Source: Blastococcus aggregatus (GTDB taxonomy: Bacteria; Actinomycetota; Actinomycetes; Mycobacteriales; Geodermatophilaceae). From it: a stretch of 64,000 nt of DNA. Location: NCBI RefSeq assembly GCF_900221005.1, contig NZ_OBQI01000001.1:682001-746000 (forward strand), read 5' to 3'. Numbering within the stretch: the stretch's first letter is position 1; each line of letters opens with the position of its first letter. Positions 24,108-32,130 of this stretch are shown in pieces. The position numbers were made by a program, and so were the translations under genes. The notes below the pieces were generated by a model. The model saw only the letters and a program-made list of their open reading frames with translations, made no database searches and was not told the origin of the DNA.

Positions 24108-26366
24108 ATGCCCACCGCCCCTCCGCCGACGCTCGCCGCCTGGCTGCGCACGCGCGACGACGACCAGCTCGCCGCCCTGCTGGCCGCCCGGCCCGACGTC
24201 GCCCGGCCGGCGCCCTCGGACGTCGTCGCCCTCGCCGGCCGGCTGGCCGTGCCGGTGTCGGTGGACCGGGCCCTCGACGAGCTCGACGCGGGGACGCTGC
24301 AGGTGCTCGACGTGGTGCTGCTCGCGCCCACCGACGGCGTGCCACGCGACGAGCTGGTCGCCGCCCTTCCCGACGTCCCCCGTGAGCTGCTGGAGACGGC
24401 GCTGGCGGCGCTGGCCGACCGGGCCCTGCTGTGGGGCGACGACGTCCTGCACGCACCCGATCCGGTGCGGCGCGCGGTGCGGCACCCCGCCGGGTTGGGC
24501 CGCCGGGCCGTCGACCTGCGGGTGCAGCTGCCCGCCGATCTGCCCGGGGTGCTGGCCGGCCTGGCCGACGACGAGCGCCAGGTGCTGGACCGGCTGGCCG
24601 GTGACCGCCCGGTGGGCCACCTGCCCGACAGCTCCGGTGGCGCGGACTCACCGGCCCGGCGGCTGCTGCAGCGCGGCCTGCTGGCGCGGATCGACGCGCT
24701 CAACGTCGAGCTGCCCCGGGAGATCGCGCTGCTGCTGCGCGGGGACCAGCCCTACGGCCCGCCGCGGCTGCGACCCGAGCCGGTGCTCACCACCCGCGAT
24801 CCGACGACCGTCGACCGGCAGGCGGCGGGCGCGGCCATGGAGTCGGTGGGCCGGATCGGCGAGCTGCTCGCCCTCCTCGAGGAGGAGCCGGCCGGCCTGC
24901 TGCGCAGTGGCGGGGTGGCCGTGCGCGACCAGAAGCGGCTGGCGCGGGACCTGCACGTGGCCGAGCCCGACGCGGCCTGGCTGCTGGAGCTGGCACTGGC
25001 CGCCGGGCTGCTCGACGTGGGTGGCCCGCACCGCGACGAGTGGCTGCCCACCCGGGGCTACGACATCTGGCGGGAGCAGGACCTCGCCGACCGCTGGGCG
25101 GTGCTGGCGGCCGGCTGGCTGGCCGGCACCCGGCTGCCGGCGCTCGTCGGGCAGCGGGACGTGGCCGGCAAGGCGGCGAACGCGCTCTCCCCCGACCTGG
25201 TGCGGCACACCGCCCCGGCGATCCGCCGGTCGGCGCTGGCCGCGCTCGCCGAGCACCCGGCCGGCTCGGGGCTGGGCGCCGACGACCTGGTGGCCCTGCT
25301 GCGCTGGCGCACCCCGCGGCGGGCCGACCGGCTGGCGCCGGTCCCGGGCATGCTCGCCGAGGCCGCCCGGCTCGGGATCGTCGTCGGCGGGGTGCTCTCC
25401 TCCGGTGGGCGCGGCCTGCTCTCCGGAGGCGAGGACGGCGCGGCCGCCGGCATGCGCGGTCTGCTGCCCGCGCCGGTCGACCACGTGCTCGCCCAGCCCG
25501 ACCTCTCGCTGATCGCGCCCGGCCCGCTCGTCGCGGAGCTGGCTGACACGCTGTCGGTCGTCGCCGACGTGGAGTCCTCCGGCGGCGCGACGGTCTTCCG
25601 GGTGTCGGAGTCCAGCGTGCGCCGGGCCCTGGACGCCGGCTGGTCGGCCTCGGACCTGCACGACTTCTTCACGAAGGCGTCGCGCACACCGGTGCCGCAG
25701 GCCCTCGACTACCTCATCGACGACGTCGCCCGACAGCACGGCCGGCTGCGCGTCGGTGCCATCGAGAGCTACGTGCGCTCCGACGACCACGGGCTGCTCT
25801 CCCAGGTGCTCGGCGACCGCCGGACGGCGGCGGCGGAGCTGCGCCGGCTGGCACCGGGGGTGCTGGTGAGCGGACTGGCCGCGGACGAGGTGCTGTCGGT
25901 GCTGCGCGCAGCGGGCTTCGCGCCGGCCGGCGAGAACCCGGGCGGCGCCGTCCTCACCCGGCCTCCCGGGCGACCGCGGGCCGCCGGCCGGCGGACCGGC
26001 ACGGAGGCACCGTCCGCGCCTCGGCCGCTGACCCCCGACGAGCTGGCCGCCACCGTGCGCGAGATCCGGGCCGGCGACGCCGCCGTCGCGGCCCGGCGCG
26101 GCGAGGCCGTGCGCCAGGTGCCGGGCGTGACGACGGCGTCGACGCTCGAGCTGCTGTCCCGCGCCGTGCGCGACGGGACGCCGGTGTGGCTGGGCTACGT
26201 CGACGCCCAGGGCAGCGGCAGCCAGCGCGTCGTGCAGCCGGTGTCGCTCGTCGGCGGCTTCCTGCAGGGCTTCGACGAGCGCCGCGGCGAGAGCCGGACC
26301 TTCGCCGTCCACCGCATCACCTCGGTCGCGCTGGTCGAGCAGGACGACGCCCCGGTTCCCGGCTGA
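24108..26366 (+). CDS. XPB/Ssl2-like helicase-associated domain protein
   Basis: A 752-residue protein of the actinobacterial family annotated as helicase-associated or helicase C-terminal domain protein, usually encoded next to the XPB helicase as here. The N-terminal two-thirds are alanine/leucine-rich helical repeats with winged-helix-like segments (LLQRGLLARIDALN, RDELVAALPDVPRELL). The XPB_Ssl2-like region is in the middle (APVDHVLAQPDLSLIAPGPL to FFTKASRTPVPQALDYLIDD). The C-terminus resembles a WYL-like strand region (VWLGYVDAQGSGSQRVVQPV). No Walker motifs are present, so it is not itself an ATPase. A role as partner of XPB in DNA repair is inferred from linkage. Confidence 0.82.
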   Translation: MPTAPPPTLAAWLRTRDDDQLAALLAARPDVARPAPSDVVALAGRLAVPVSVDRALDELDAGTLQVLDVVLLAPTDGVPRDELVAALPDVPRELLETALAALADRALLWGDDVLHAPDPVRRAVRHPAGLGRRAVDLRVQLPADLPGVLAGLADDERQVLDRLAGDRPVGHLPDSSGGADSPARRLLQRGLLARIDALNVELPREIALLLRGDQPYGPPRLRPEPVLTTRDPTTVDRQAAGAAMESVGRIGELLALLEEEPAGLLRSGGVAVRDQKRLARDLHVAEPDAAWLLELALAAGLLDVGGPHRDEWLPTRGYDIWREQDLADRWAVLAAGWLAGTRLPALVGQRDVAGKAANALSPDLVRHTAPAIRRSALAALAEHPAGSGLGADDLVALLRWRTPRRADRLAPVPGMLAEAARLGIVVGGVLSSGGRGLLSGGEDGAAAGMRGLLPAPVDHVLAQPDLSLIAPGPLVAELADTLSVVADVESSGGATVFRVSESSVRRALDAGWSASDLHDFFTKASRTPVPQALDYLIDDVARQHGRLRVGAIESYVRSDDHGLLSQVLGDRRTAAAELRRLAPGVLVSGLAADEVLSVLRAAGFAPAGENPGGAVLTRPPGRPRAAGRRTGTEAPSAPRPLTPDELAATVREIRAGDAAVAARRGEAVRQVPGVTTASTLELLSRAVRDGTPVWLGYVDAQGSGSQRVVQPVSLVGGFLQGFDERRGESRTFAVHRITSVALVEQDDAPVPG

Positions 26367-26447
26367 CGCGATAACCGCTGTCGCTTCCCTGCTCCGCTGC
26401 GGGAGACTCCGGCCCCGCTCGATGCTGCCCGGGGACGAGGAGCAGAC

Positions 26448-27734
26448 ATGGCACGACGACGGACGGTGGCGGACCGGCTCGCGGAGGCGCTGGGCGCCGT
26501 GCTCGGGACGACCGAACTCCCCCTCCGGCTGCGCGGGTGGGACGGCTCGCTGACCGGCCCGCCCGGGGCGCCCGTGATCACGGTGCGGTCCCGCCGCGCG
26601 CTGCGCCGGCTGGCCTGGTCGCCGGGGCAGCTGGGTCTCGGCCGGGCCTACGTCGCGGGCGAGATCGAGATCGAGGATGACGTCTTCGACACTTTCGAGG
26701 CCCTCCGCTCCGTGGGGCGGCTCGCCGAGAAGGGGTCGGTGCCCGCGCCTCCGCTCCGGGACCGGCTGCACCTCGTCGGTTCGGCGCTGCGGCTGGGCGC
26801 GATCGGCCCCGAGCCCGCGCCGCCGGTCGAGGAGGCCGACCTCGGACGCGTCGGCCGACGGCACTCGCGCGGCCGGGACGCGGCGGCCATCTCCCACCAC
26901 TACGACGTGGGCAACGAGTTCTACGGGCTGGTCCTCGGGACGTCGATGGCCTACTCCTGCGCGGTCTGGAGCTCCCCCGATGCCGGGCTGGAGGCCGCCC
27001 AGGAGGCGAAACTGGACCTGGTCTGCCGGAAGCTGGGACTGTCCGACGGCGACCGGCTGCTCGACGTCGGGTGCGGCTGGGGCAGCCTGGCGATCCACGC
27101 CGCGCAGCGCTGCGGCGTCACCGTCGTCGGCATCACGCTCTCGGAGGAGCAGGCGCAGCTGGCCCGCAAGCGGGTGGCCGAGGCCGGACTGACCGACCGC
27201 ATCGACATCCGGGTGCAGGACTACCGCGCGGTCGACGACGGCCCGTTCGACGCGATCAGCTCCATCGGCATGTCCGAGCACGTCGGCCGCGCGGAGATGC
27301 CGGCCTACGCGCGGCAGCTGCACGACCTGCTGCGCCCGGGTGGACGGCTGCTCAACCACGCCATCGCCTGGAACGCGGGGACGGCGACCTGGAACCCCGA
27401 CACCTTCATCGCGCGCTACGTCTTCCCCGACGGCGAGCTGCTCGGGCTGGGCGAGACCGTCGGGCTGCTCGAGGCCGGCGGTGCGCTCGAAGTGCTGGAC
27501 GTCGAGGCGCTGCGGCAGCACTACGCGCTCACGCTGCGGGCCTGGGTGCGCCGGCTCGAGGCGGACTGGGACGCCGCGGTCGCCGCGTCGAGCCCGGGCC
27601 GGGCGCGGGTGTGGCGGCTGTACATGGCCGCGTGTGCGCTGACCTTCGAGTCCGGCGAGATGGGCGTGAACCAGGTGCTGCTGCGGCGGCCCGGTGGCGA
27701 GCAGCCCCCGCTGCGCCGCGACGCCTGGGTCTGA
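26448..27734 (+). CDS. Cyclopropane-fatty-acyl-phospholipid synthase-like methyltransferase
   Basis: A 428-residue SAM-dependent enzyme of the CFA synthase/mycolic methyltransferase group. An N-terminal sterol-carrier-like region (1-110) is followed by the catalytic domain: SHHYDVGNEFYGLVLG, MAYSCAVW, SAM motif I LLDVGCGWGSLAIHA, GITLSEEQ, and the FDAISSIGMSEHVGR segment with the bicarbonate-site Glu. It should add a methylene bridge or methyl to unsaturated fatty acids in membrane lipids. The ATG follows a GAGGAG. It sits between the helicase-associated gene and XPB, an unexpected position for a lipid enzyme. Confidence 0.87.
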   Translation: MARRRTVADRLAEALGAVLGTTELPLRLRGWDGSLTGPPGAPVITVRSRRALRRLAWSPGQLGLGRAYVAGEIEIEDDVFDTFEALRSVGRLAEKGSVPAPPLRDRLHLVGSALRLGAIGPEPAPPVEEADLGRVGRRHSRGRDAAAISHHYDVGNEFYGLVLGTSMAYSCAVWSSPDAGLEAAQEAKLDLVCRKLGLSDGDRLLDVGCGWGSLAIHAAQRCGVTVVGITLSEEQAQLARKRVAEAGLTDRIDIRVQDYRAVDDGPFDAISSIGMSEHVGRAEMPAYARQLHDLLRPGGRLLNHAIAWNAGTATWNPDTFIARYVFPDGELLGLGETVGLLEAGGALEVLDVEALRQHYALTLRAWVRRLEADWDAAVAASSPGRARVWRLYMAACALTFESGEMGVNQVLLRRPGGEQPPLRRDAWV

Positions 27735-27782
27735 GGCCGCCGGCACAGCGCTGATCCGGAAGGACCGCCCGTCCCGCGGCGT

Positions 27783-27788
27783 TAGCCT
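27783..27788 (+). promoter_or_regulatory. -10 element of the XPB helicase gene
   Basis: TAGCCT matches TANNNT and would give a 5' UTR of about 50 bases. A ribosome site GAAGGA is at 27829-27834, nine bases before the GTG. Confidence 0.45.
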
Positions 27789-27843
27789 GGACAGTCCGGC
27801 GCGCTCGTCCGCGCCGCAATCCCCGAACGAAGGACGTTGACGC

Positions 27844-29529
27844 GTGTCCGACGGCCCCCTGATCGTCCAGTCCGACAAGACGCTGCTGCTCGAGGTCGAC
27901 CACCCGCTGTCCAAGGAGTGCCGGGCGGCGATCGCCCCGTTCGCCGAGCTGGAGCGCTCGCCGGAGCACGTGCACACCTACCGGGTCACCCCGCTGGCGC
28001 TGTGGAACGCGCGCGCCGCGGGGCACGACGCGGAGCAGGTCGTCGACGCACTGGTCCGCTACTCGCGCTACCCCGTGCCGCACGCGCTGCTGGTCGACGT
28101 CGCGGACACGATGGACCGCTTCGGCCGGCTCACCCTGGCCAACAACCCGGTGCACGGACTGGTGCTGACCTCCTCGGACCGCGCCGTGCTCGAGGAGGTC
28201 ATCCGCTCGAAGAAGGTCGCCCCGATGCTGGGCGCCCGCCTCGACTCCGACTCCGTGATCGTGCACGCTGCCGAGCGCGGGCGGCTCAAGCAGGCGCTGC
28301 TGAAGATCGGCTGGCCGGCCGAGGACCTCGCCGGCTACGTCGACGGCACCGCGCACCCGATCGAGCTCGACCAGTCCGGCTGGCACCTGCGCGACTACCA
28401 GCAGGAGGCCGTCGACGGGTTCTGGGCCGGCGGCTCCGGCGTCGTCGTCCTGCCCTGTGGCGCCGGCAAGACGCTGGTCGGTGCCGCGGCCATGGCCGAG
28501 GCGAAGGCGACGACGCTGATCCTGGTGACCAACACGGTCGCCGGGCGGCAGTGGAAGCGGGAGCTGATCGCCCGCACGTCGCTCACCGAGGAGGAGATCG
28601 GCGAGTACTCCGGTGAGCGCAAGGAGATCCGGCCGGTCACCATCGCGACCTACCAGGTGATCACCACCCGCCGGAAGGGCGAGTACATCCACCTGGACCT
28701 GTTCGACGCGCAGGACTGGGGTCTGATCGTCTACGACGAGGTGCACCTGCTCCCCGCCCCGATCTTCCGGCTCACCGCTGATCTGCAGTCCCGCCGCCGG
28801 CTCGGGCTCACCGCCACGCTGGTGCGCGAGGACGGCCGCGAGGACGACGTCTTCTCGCTGATCGGGCCGAAGCGCTACGACGCCCCGTGGCGCGACATCG
28901 AGGCGCAGGGCTACATCGCGCCGGCCGAGTGCATCGAGGTGCGGGTCTCGCTCGACGACGAGGAGCGGATGACCTACGCCGTCGCCGAGCCCGAGGAGCG
29001 GTACCGGATCGCGGCGACCGCGCAGTCGAAGCTGCCGGTCATCCGCCGGGTGCTGGACCGGCACCCCGACGAGCCGTCGCTGGTGATCGGCGCCTACCTC
29101 GACCAGCTCGAGGAGCTGGGTGCCGCGCTGGACGCCCCGGTCATCCAGGGGTCGACGACGAACAAGGAGCGGGAGCGGCTGTTCCAGGCCTTCCGCACCG
29201 GCGAGATCCGCACGCTGGTGGTCTCCAAGGTCGCGAACTTCTCCATCGACCTGCCCGAGGCGGCCGTCGCCGTCCAGGTGTCGGGGACGTTCGGCTCGCG
29301 CCAGGAGGAGGCGCAGCGGCTGGGCCGGCTGCTGCGGCCGAAGGCCGACGGGCGGCAGGCGCACTTCTACAGCGTCGTCAGCCGCGACACCCTCGACAGC
29401 GAGTACGCCGCGCACCGCCAGCGCTTCCTCGCCGAGCAGGGCTACGCGTACACGATCGTCGACGCCGACGACCTGGCCGGACCGGGCGAGGTCAACGGGC
29501 CCGACTGGGTGGACGAGTCCGCCGACTGA
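27844..29529 (+). CDS. XPB-type DNA repair helicase
   Basis: A 561-residue superfamily 2 helicase. The N-terminal damage-recognition region (1-180) contains VIRSKKVAPMLGARLDSD. Motif I is LPCGAGKTLVG near 203, motif II VYDEVHLLPAP near 297, motif III LGLTATLVRED, and motif VI QEEAQRLGRLLRPK near 490. This is the bacterial XPB known from mycobacteria, a 3'-5' translocase of uncertain physiological role in repair. The upstream helicase-associated gene is its usual neighbour. The GTG start is supported by GAAGGA nine bases upstream. Confidence 0.93.
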   Translation: MSDGPLIVQSDKTLLLEVDHPLSKECRAAIAPFAELERSPEHVHTYRVTPLALWNARAAGHDAEQVVDALVRYSRYPVPHALLVDVADTMDRFGRLTLANNPVHGLVLTSSDRAVLEEVIRSKKVAPMLGARLDSDSVIVHAAERGRLKQALLKIGWPAEDLAGYVDGTAHPIELDQSGWHLRDYQQEAVDGFWAGGSGVVVLPCGAGKTLVGAAAMAEAKATTLILVTNTVAGRQWKRELIARTSLTEEEIGEYSGERKEIRPVTIATYQVITTRRKGEYIHLDLFDAQDWGLIVYDEVHLLPAPIFRLTADLQSRRRLGLTATLVREDGREDDVFSLIGPKRYDAPWRDIEAQGYIAPAECIEVRVSLDDEERMTYAVAEPEERYRIAATAQSKLPVIRRVLDRHPDEPSLVIGAYLDQLEELGAALDAPVIQGSTTNKERERLFQAFRTGEIRTLVVSKVANFSIDLPEAAVAVQVSGTFGSRQEEAQRLGRLLRPKADGRQAHFYSVVSRDTLDSEYAAHRQRFLAEQGYAYTIVDADDLAGPGEVNGPDWVDESAD

Positions 29530-29608
29530 GACCCCGGTCACTCGCGGTGGGACCCGGCCCGTAGCTTCCAGGGCGACGATCCGGTCCCACCCCGAGGAGC
29601 ACGCATCC

Positions 29609-30013
29609 ATGGACGAGATCCAGCAGCTGGTCGCCCAGAACGAGATCCGCAACCTGGTCGCGCAGTACGCGCAGCACACCGACGACACCCGGATCCAGGA
29701 GTGGACCGAGCTGTTCGTCGAGGACGCCCGCATGGAGGCCAACGGCCAGCCGCTCGAGGGGCGGCCCGCGCTGACCGAGTGGATCACCGGCGTCACGTCC
29801 AGCATGAAGCTGCGGCACGTCATGGGCGGGGTCACCGTCACGCTCGACTCCGCGACCGAGGCCCACGGCGCCGCGGACATGATCCTGCTCCTCGCGGTCG
29901 AGGGCTCCTGGATCATCGCCGGCGCCCCGCGCTACGTGGACCGGTACGTGAAGACCGAGGCCGGCTGGCGCTTCGCCGAGCGGATCCTCGAGGACCGTCC
30001 CGCCAAGGCCTGA
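29609..30013 (+). CDS. SnoaL-like / NTF2-fold protein
   Basis: A 134-residue protein with the SnoaL-like NTF2 fold. The N-terminal helix is IRNLVAQYAQHTDDTRIQEW, followed by LFVEDARMEANG, and the sheet ends in WRFAERILEDRP. Members are small ketosteroid-isomerase-like enzymes or ligand-binding proteins. The Asp in HTDD and the Tyr at the helix end are in the usual active-site region. The ATG has GAGGAG nine bases upstream and a TAGCTT -10 near 29562. The gene ends at a shared hairpin terminator. Confidence 0.8.
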   Translation: MDEIQQLVAQNEIRNLVAQYAQHTDDTRIQEWTELFVEDARMEANGQPLEGRPALTEWITGVTSSMKLRHVMGGVTVTLDSATEAHGAADMILLLAVEGSWIIAGAPRYVDRYVKTEAGWRFAERILEDRPAKA

Positions 30014-30026
30014 TCCCGAACCCCCG

Positions 30027-30059
30027 CCGCCTTTCTGATCCCTGCGATCAGAACGGCGG
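30027..30059. terminator. Bidirectional hairpin between convergent genes
   Basis: CCGCC (30027-30031) plus TTCTGATC (30033-30040) pair with GATCAGAA (30046-30053) plus GGCGG (30055-30059), with one mismatch and a five-base loop. The right arm contains the stop codon of the HNH gene, so the stem also encodes that protein's last residues. It should stop transcription from both sides. Confidence 0.75.
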
Positions 30060-31895
30060 TGGGGCGCTGGTCGCCCGCAGCCCCGACGGCGTGGTGACGG
30101 TGAGCGTGCCGTCGGCGGCCAGCTCGTGCCGCCAGCCGGGCGCCTGGTGCTTGCCCCGGTGGTGCGGCGTGCAGTAGCCGGCGAGGTTGGCCGCGCTGGT
30201 CGGCCCGTCCGGCCAGGGCCGGCTGTGGTCCAGCTCCCCGCCGCGCGGCACCGGACGGCGGCAGCCGGGCAAGCGGCACCGCCGGTCCCGTGCGCGCAGG
30301 TAGCGATCGAGCGCAGCACCCGGCCGGTATCCCGCGGTCGGCGGTGGCGGGCCCAGCCCCGCGCCCCGGCGCAGCCCACGGCTGTCGGTGAGCGCGAGCA
30401 GGGCGCCACCGAGCGCGTCGACGACGGCGATCCGCGGCCGCTCGGCGAGCCCGCCGCCCGCAGTCGCGTCCAGCAGCCGGGCCAGGGCGGCACGCTGCTC
30501 GTCGCCCGCCTCGCGCAGCGACTGGAGGGCGTCGCCCGCGGCGGAGGCCCGTCCGGCCGGGGAGCGCCGCCACGCGGCCTCATCGGCAGCACCGGTGAGC
30601 TCGGCGCGCCGGACCGCCGTGCAGGCGCGGCCGAGGGCGCGGTCGAACCCGAGCAGGGCCAGCCCGGCTGCGGTGACCGCCGAGTCGGCGGACGTACTGG
30701 GCTCCCGGATGGCCGGGCTGCCCGGGGGCGCCGGCGCCTGCGGTCGTCGTCGGCCGGCATGGTGGACCGGTTCGTACTCGAGCACCGGTCGTCGGCCGGT
30801 GCCCCACTCCTCGGTCAGCGCGCGTCGCTCGACGTCGCGCCACCACTCCTCCAGCGCTCGCTCCAGCGGCGACGCGCCGCCGGGCTCGGCCTGGTCGGGC
30901 TCGGCCTGGTCGTCGGGCAGGGCCAACTCGGTGGGCGGTTCGGCCTCGGCGGGCGACTCGGCCTCGTCAACGGCACCGTCCTCGTCGGGCAGCAGCCCGA
31001 GCGCACGGGCCAGCGCGCGCACCAGCTCGGCCGGGACGACCTGGCCGGCGATCTCACCCGGCTGGTCCCCGCCGAGCAGCGTGGACACCGCCGCGACCAC
31101 GGTGAGGTGCGCCTGGACCGGCGCCATCCCCGTCTCGCCGGGCCGCAGCACCAGGTCGAGCAGGCAGTCGGCCATCTTCTGGCTCCGCGTGCGCTCGTCG
31201 CCCGGTTCGTCGAGCGCGTCGGCGTAGCGGCCGAGGGCGTCGACCAGGGCCGCCGCCTCGGGCACGGTCAGCAGCGCCACCGCCTGCGCCATGCCGTCCT
31301 CGCGGTCGGGCCGGACGTGCACCCCGCGCCGGCGCACCGCCTTGACCAGCCGGCGCGCGCTGTCGCGGGCGTCGACCAGCAGCCCCAGCCGGCGGGCCTT
31401 GTCCGTCAGCTGCGCCGGCGTCGTCACCCGGCCGGCCATCCAGGCGAGCAGCTTCGCCTCCACCTCCGCGCGCTTCGCGTCGTCCGCGATCGGACCGACC
31501 CGCTCCAGCATCGGGAACAGGTGCCCGACGTGCAGCGCACCGGACTCCAGCGCCTCGAGGGTGCGCGGCAGCCGGTGCACGAGGGTCAGTGACCGCTCCA
31601 GCAGCGTCTCGGCCGCCTGGCCGCTGATCTCGAGCGCGAGGGCGAGCTCCTGCCCCGCCCACTCGCTGGCGTCGGCGAGCACCGCGGGCCGCGCCGCGCG
31701 TCGCTCCTCGCTCATCGACCCCGGCTGACCGGCGGGGCGGTCGTCCGAGGCGGGTCGGGTGGCGGCGAAGGCAGCGACGCCGCGGGCCCGCACGGCGGTC
31801 TGCCGGGAGATCTCGCGGTCGGCGGCCTGGACCGCACCGAGCGCACCCGACGCCCAGCCCGCCGTGGGCTCCCCCGTCGTCGCGCCGTCCTTCAT
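30048..31895 (-). CDS. 13E12-type HNH endonuclease with DUF222
   Basis: A 615-residue protein of the 13E12 repeat family. The DUF222 domain is helical (about 90-300, with SLTLVHRLPRTLEALESGALHVGHL). A long acidic, repetitive linker includes DQAEPDQAEPGG. The C-terminal HNH domain reads CRLPGCRRPVPRG, GELDHSRPWPDG and CTPHHRGKHQ. The family nicks or cuts DNA in vitro in some members; several copies are SOS-induced in mycobacteria. Here a near-perfect LexA-type box covers the -10 (TACGAT), which lies seven bases from the ATG at 31895. No flanking repeats mark it as mobile. Confidence 0.88.
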   Translation of the reverse strand: MKDGATTGEPTAGWASGALGAVQAADREISRQTAVRARGVAAFAATRPASDDRPAGQPGSMSEERRAARPAVLADASEWAGQELALALEISGQAAETLLERSLTLVHRLPRTLEALESGALHVGHLFPMLERVGPIADDAKRAEVEAKLLAWMAGRVTTPAQLTDKARRLGLLVDARDSARRLVKAVRRRGVHVRPDREDGMAQAVALLTVPEAAALVDALGRYADALDEPGDERTRSQKMADCLLDLVLRPGETGMAPVQAHLTVVAAVSTLLGGDQPGEIAGQVVPAELVRALARALGLLPDEDGAVDEAESPAEAEPPTELALPDDQAEPDQAEPGGASPLERALEEWWRDVERRALTEEWGTGRRPVLEYEPVHHAGRRRPQAPAPPGSPAIREPSTSADSAVTAAGLALLGFDRALGRACTAVRRAELTGAADEAAWRRSPAGRASAAGDALQSLREAGDEQRAALARLLDATAGGGLAERPRIAVVDALGGALLALTDSRGLRRGAGLGPPPPTAGYRPGAALDRYLRARDRRCRLPGCRRPVPRGGELDHSRPWPDGPTSAANLAGYCTPHHRGKHQAPGWRHELAADGTLTVTTPSGLRATSAPPPF

Positions 31896-31899
31896 GCTT

Positions 31900-31915
31900 T
31901 CGATCGTATGTTCGA
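31900..31915 (-). promoter_or_regulatory. LexA-type SOS box on the HNH gene promoter
   Basis: TCGATC-gtat-GTTCGA on the plus strand differs at one base from the actinobacterial SOS box TCGAAC-N4-GTTCGA. The minus-strand -10 TACGAT (31908 down to 31903) lies within it and the ATG is five bases beyond, so LexA bound here would block transcription start directly. Confidence 0.75.
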
Positions 31916-32130
31916 CCTCCGACAGTTTCCGGGCCAGGCGGGGCGGCTGGGAAGGCCGTGACCGGCGGGGCGTGACGTATCCGTCCCTCACAGGATGGGA
32001 ATCACCACACGACTCGCCGGGCAGATCGCATTTCCGCAGGTCAGGGCGGTGTTCGCCCGCCCTATACGTGGAGCGCGGCGGGGCGCGCGGCAGGACCCGG
32101 GTTGGGCGTGTTGCCCCTCCGCCAGCCAAG

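Noticed and set aside
24648..27977. An 1109-codon minus-strand frame opposite the helicase-associated and CFA-like genes
   Set aside because: Same shadow composition. The plus-strand genes have clear motifs and ribosome sites.
30048..31895. HNH/DUF222 gene considered as a mobile element or homing endonuclease
   Set aside because: No flanking inverted or direct repeats, no interrupted host gene, and composition like its neighbours. The family is commonly chromosomal in actinobacteria.
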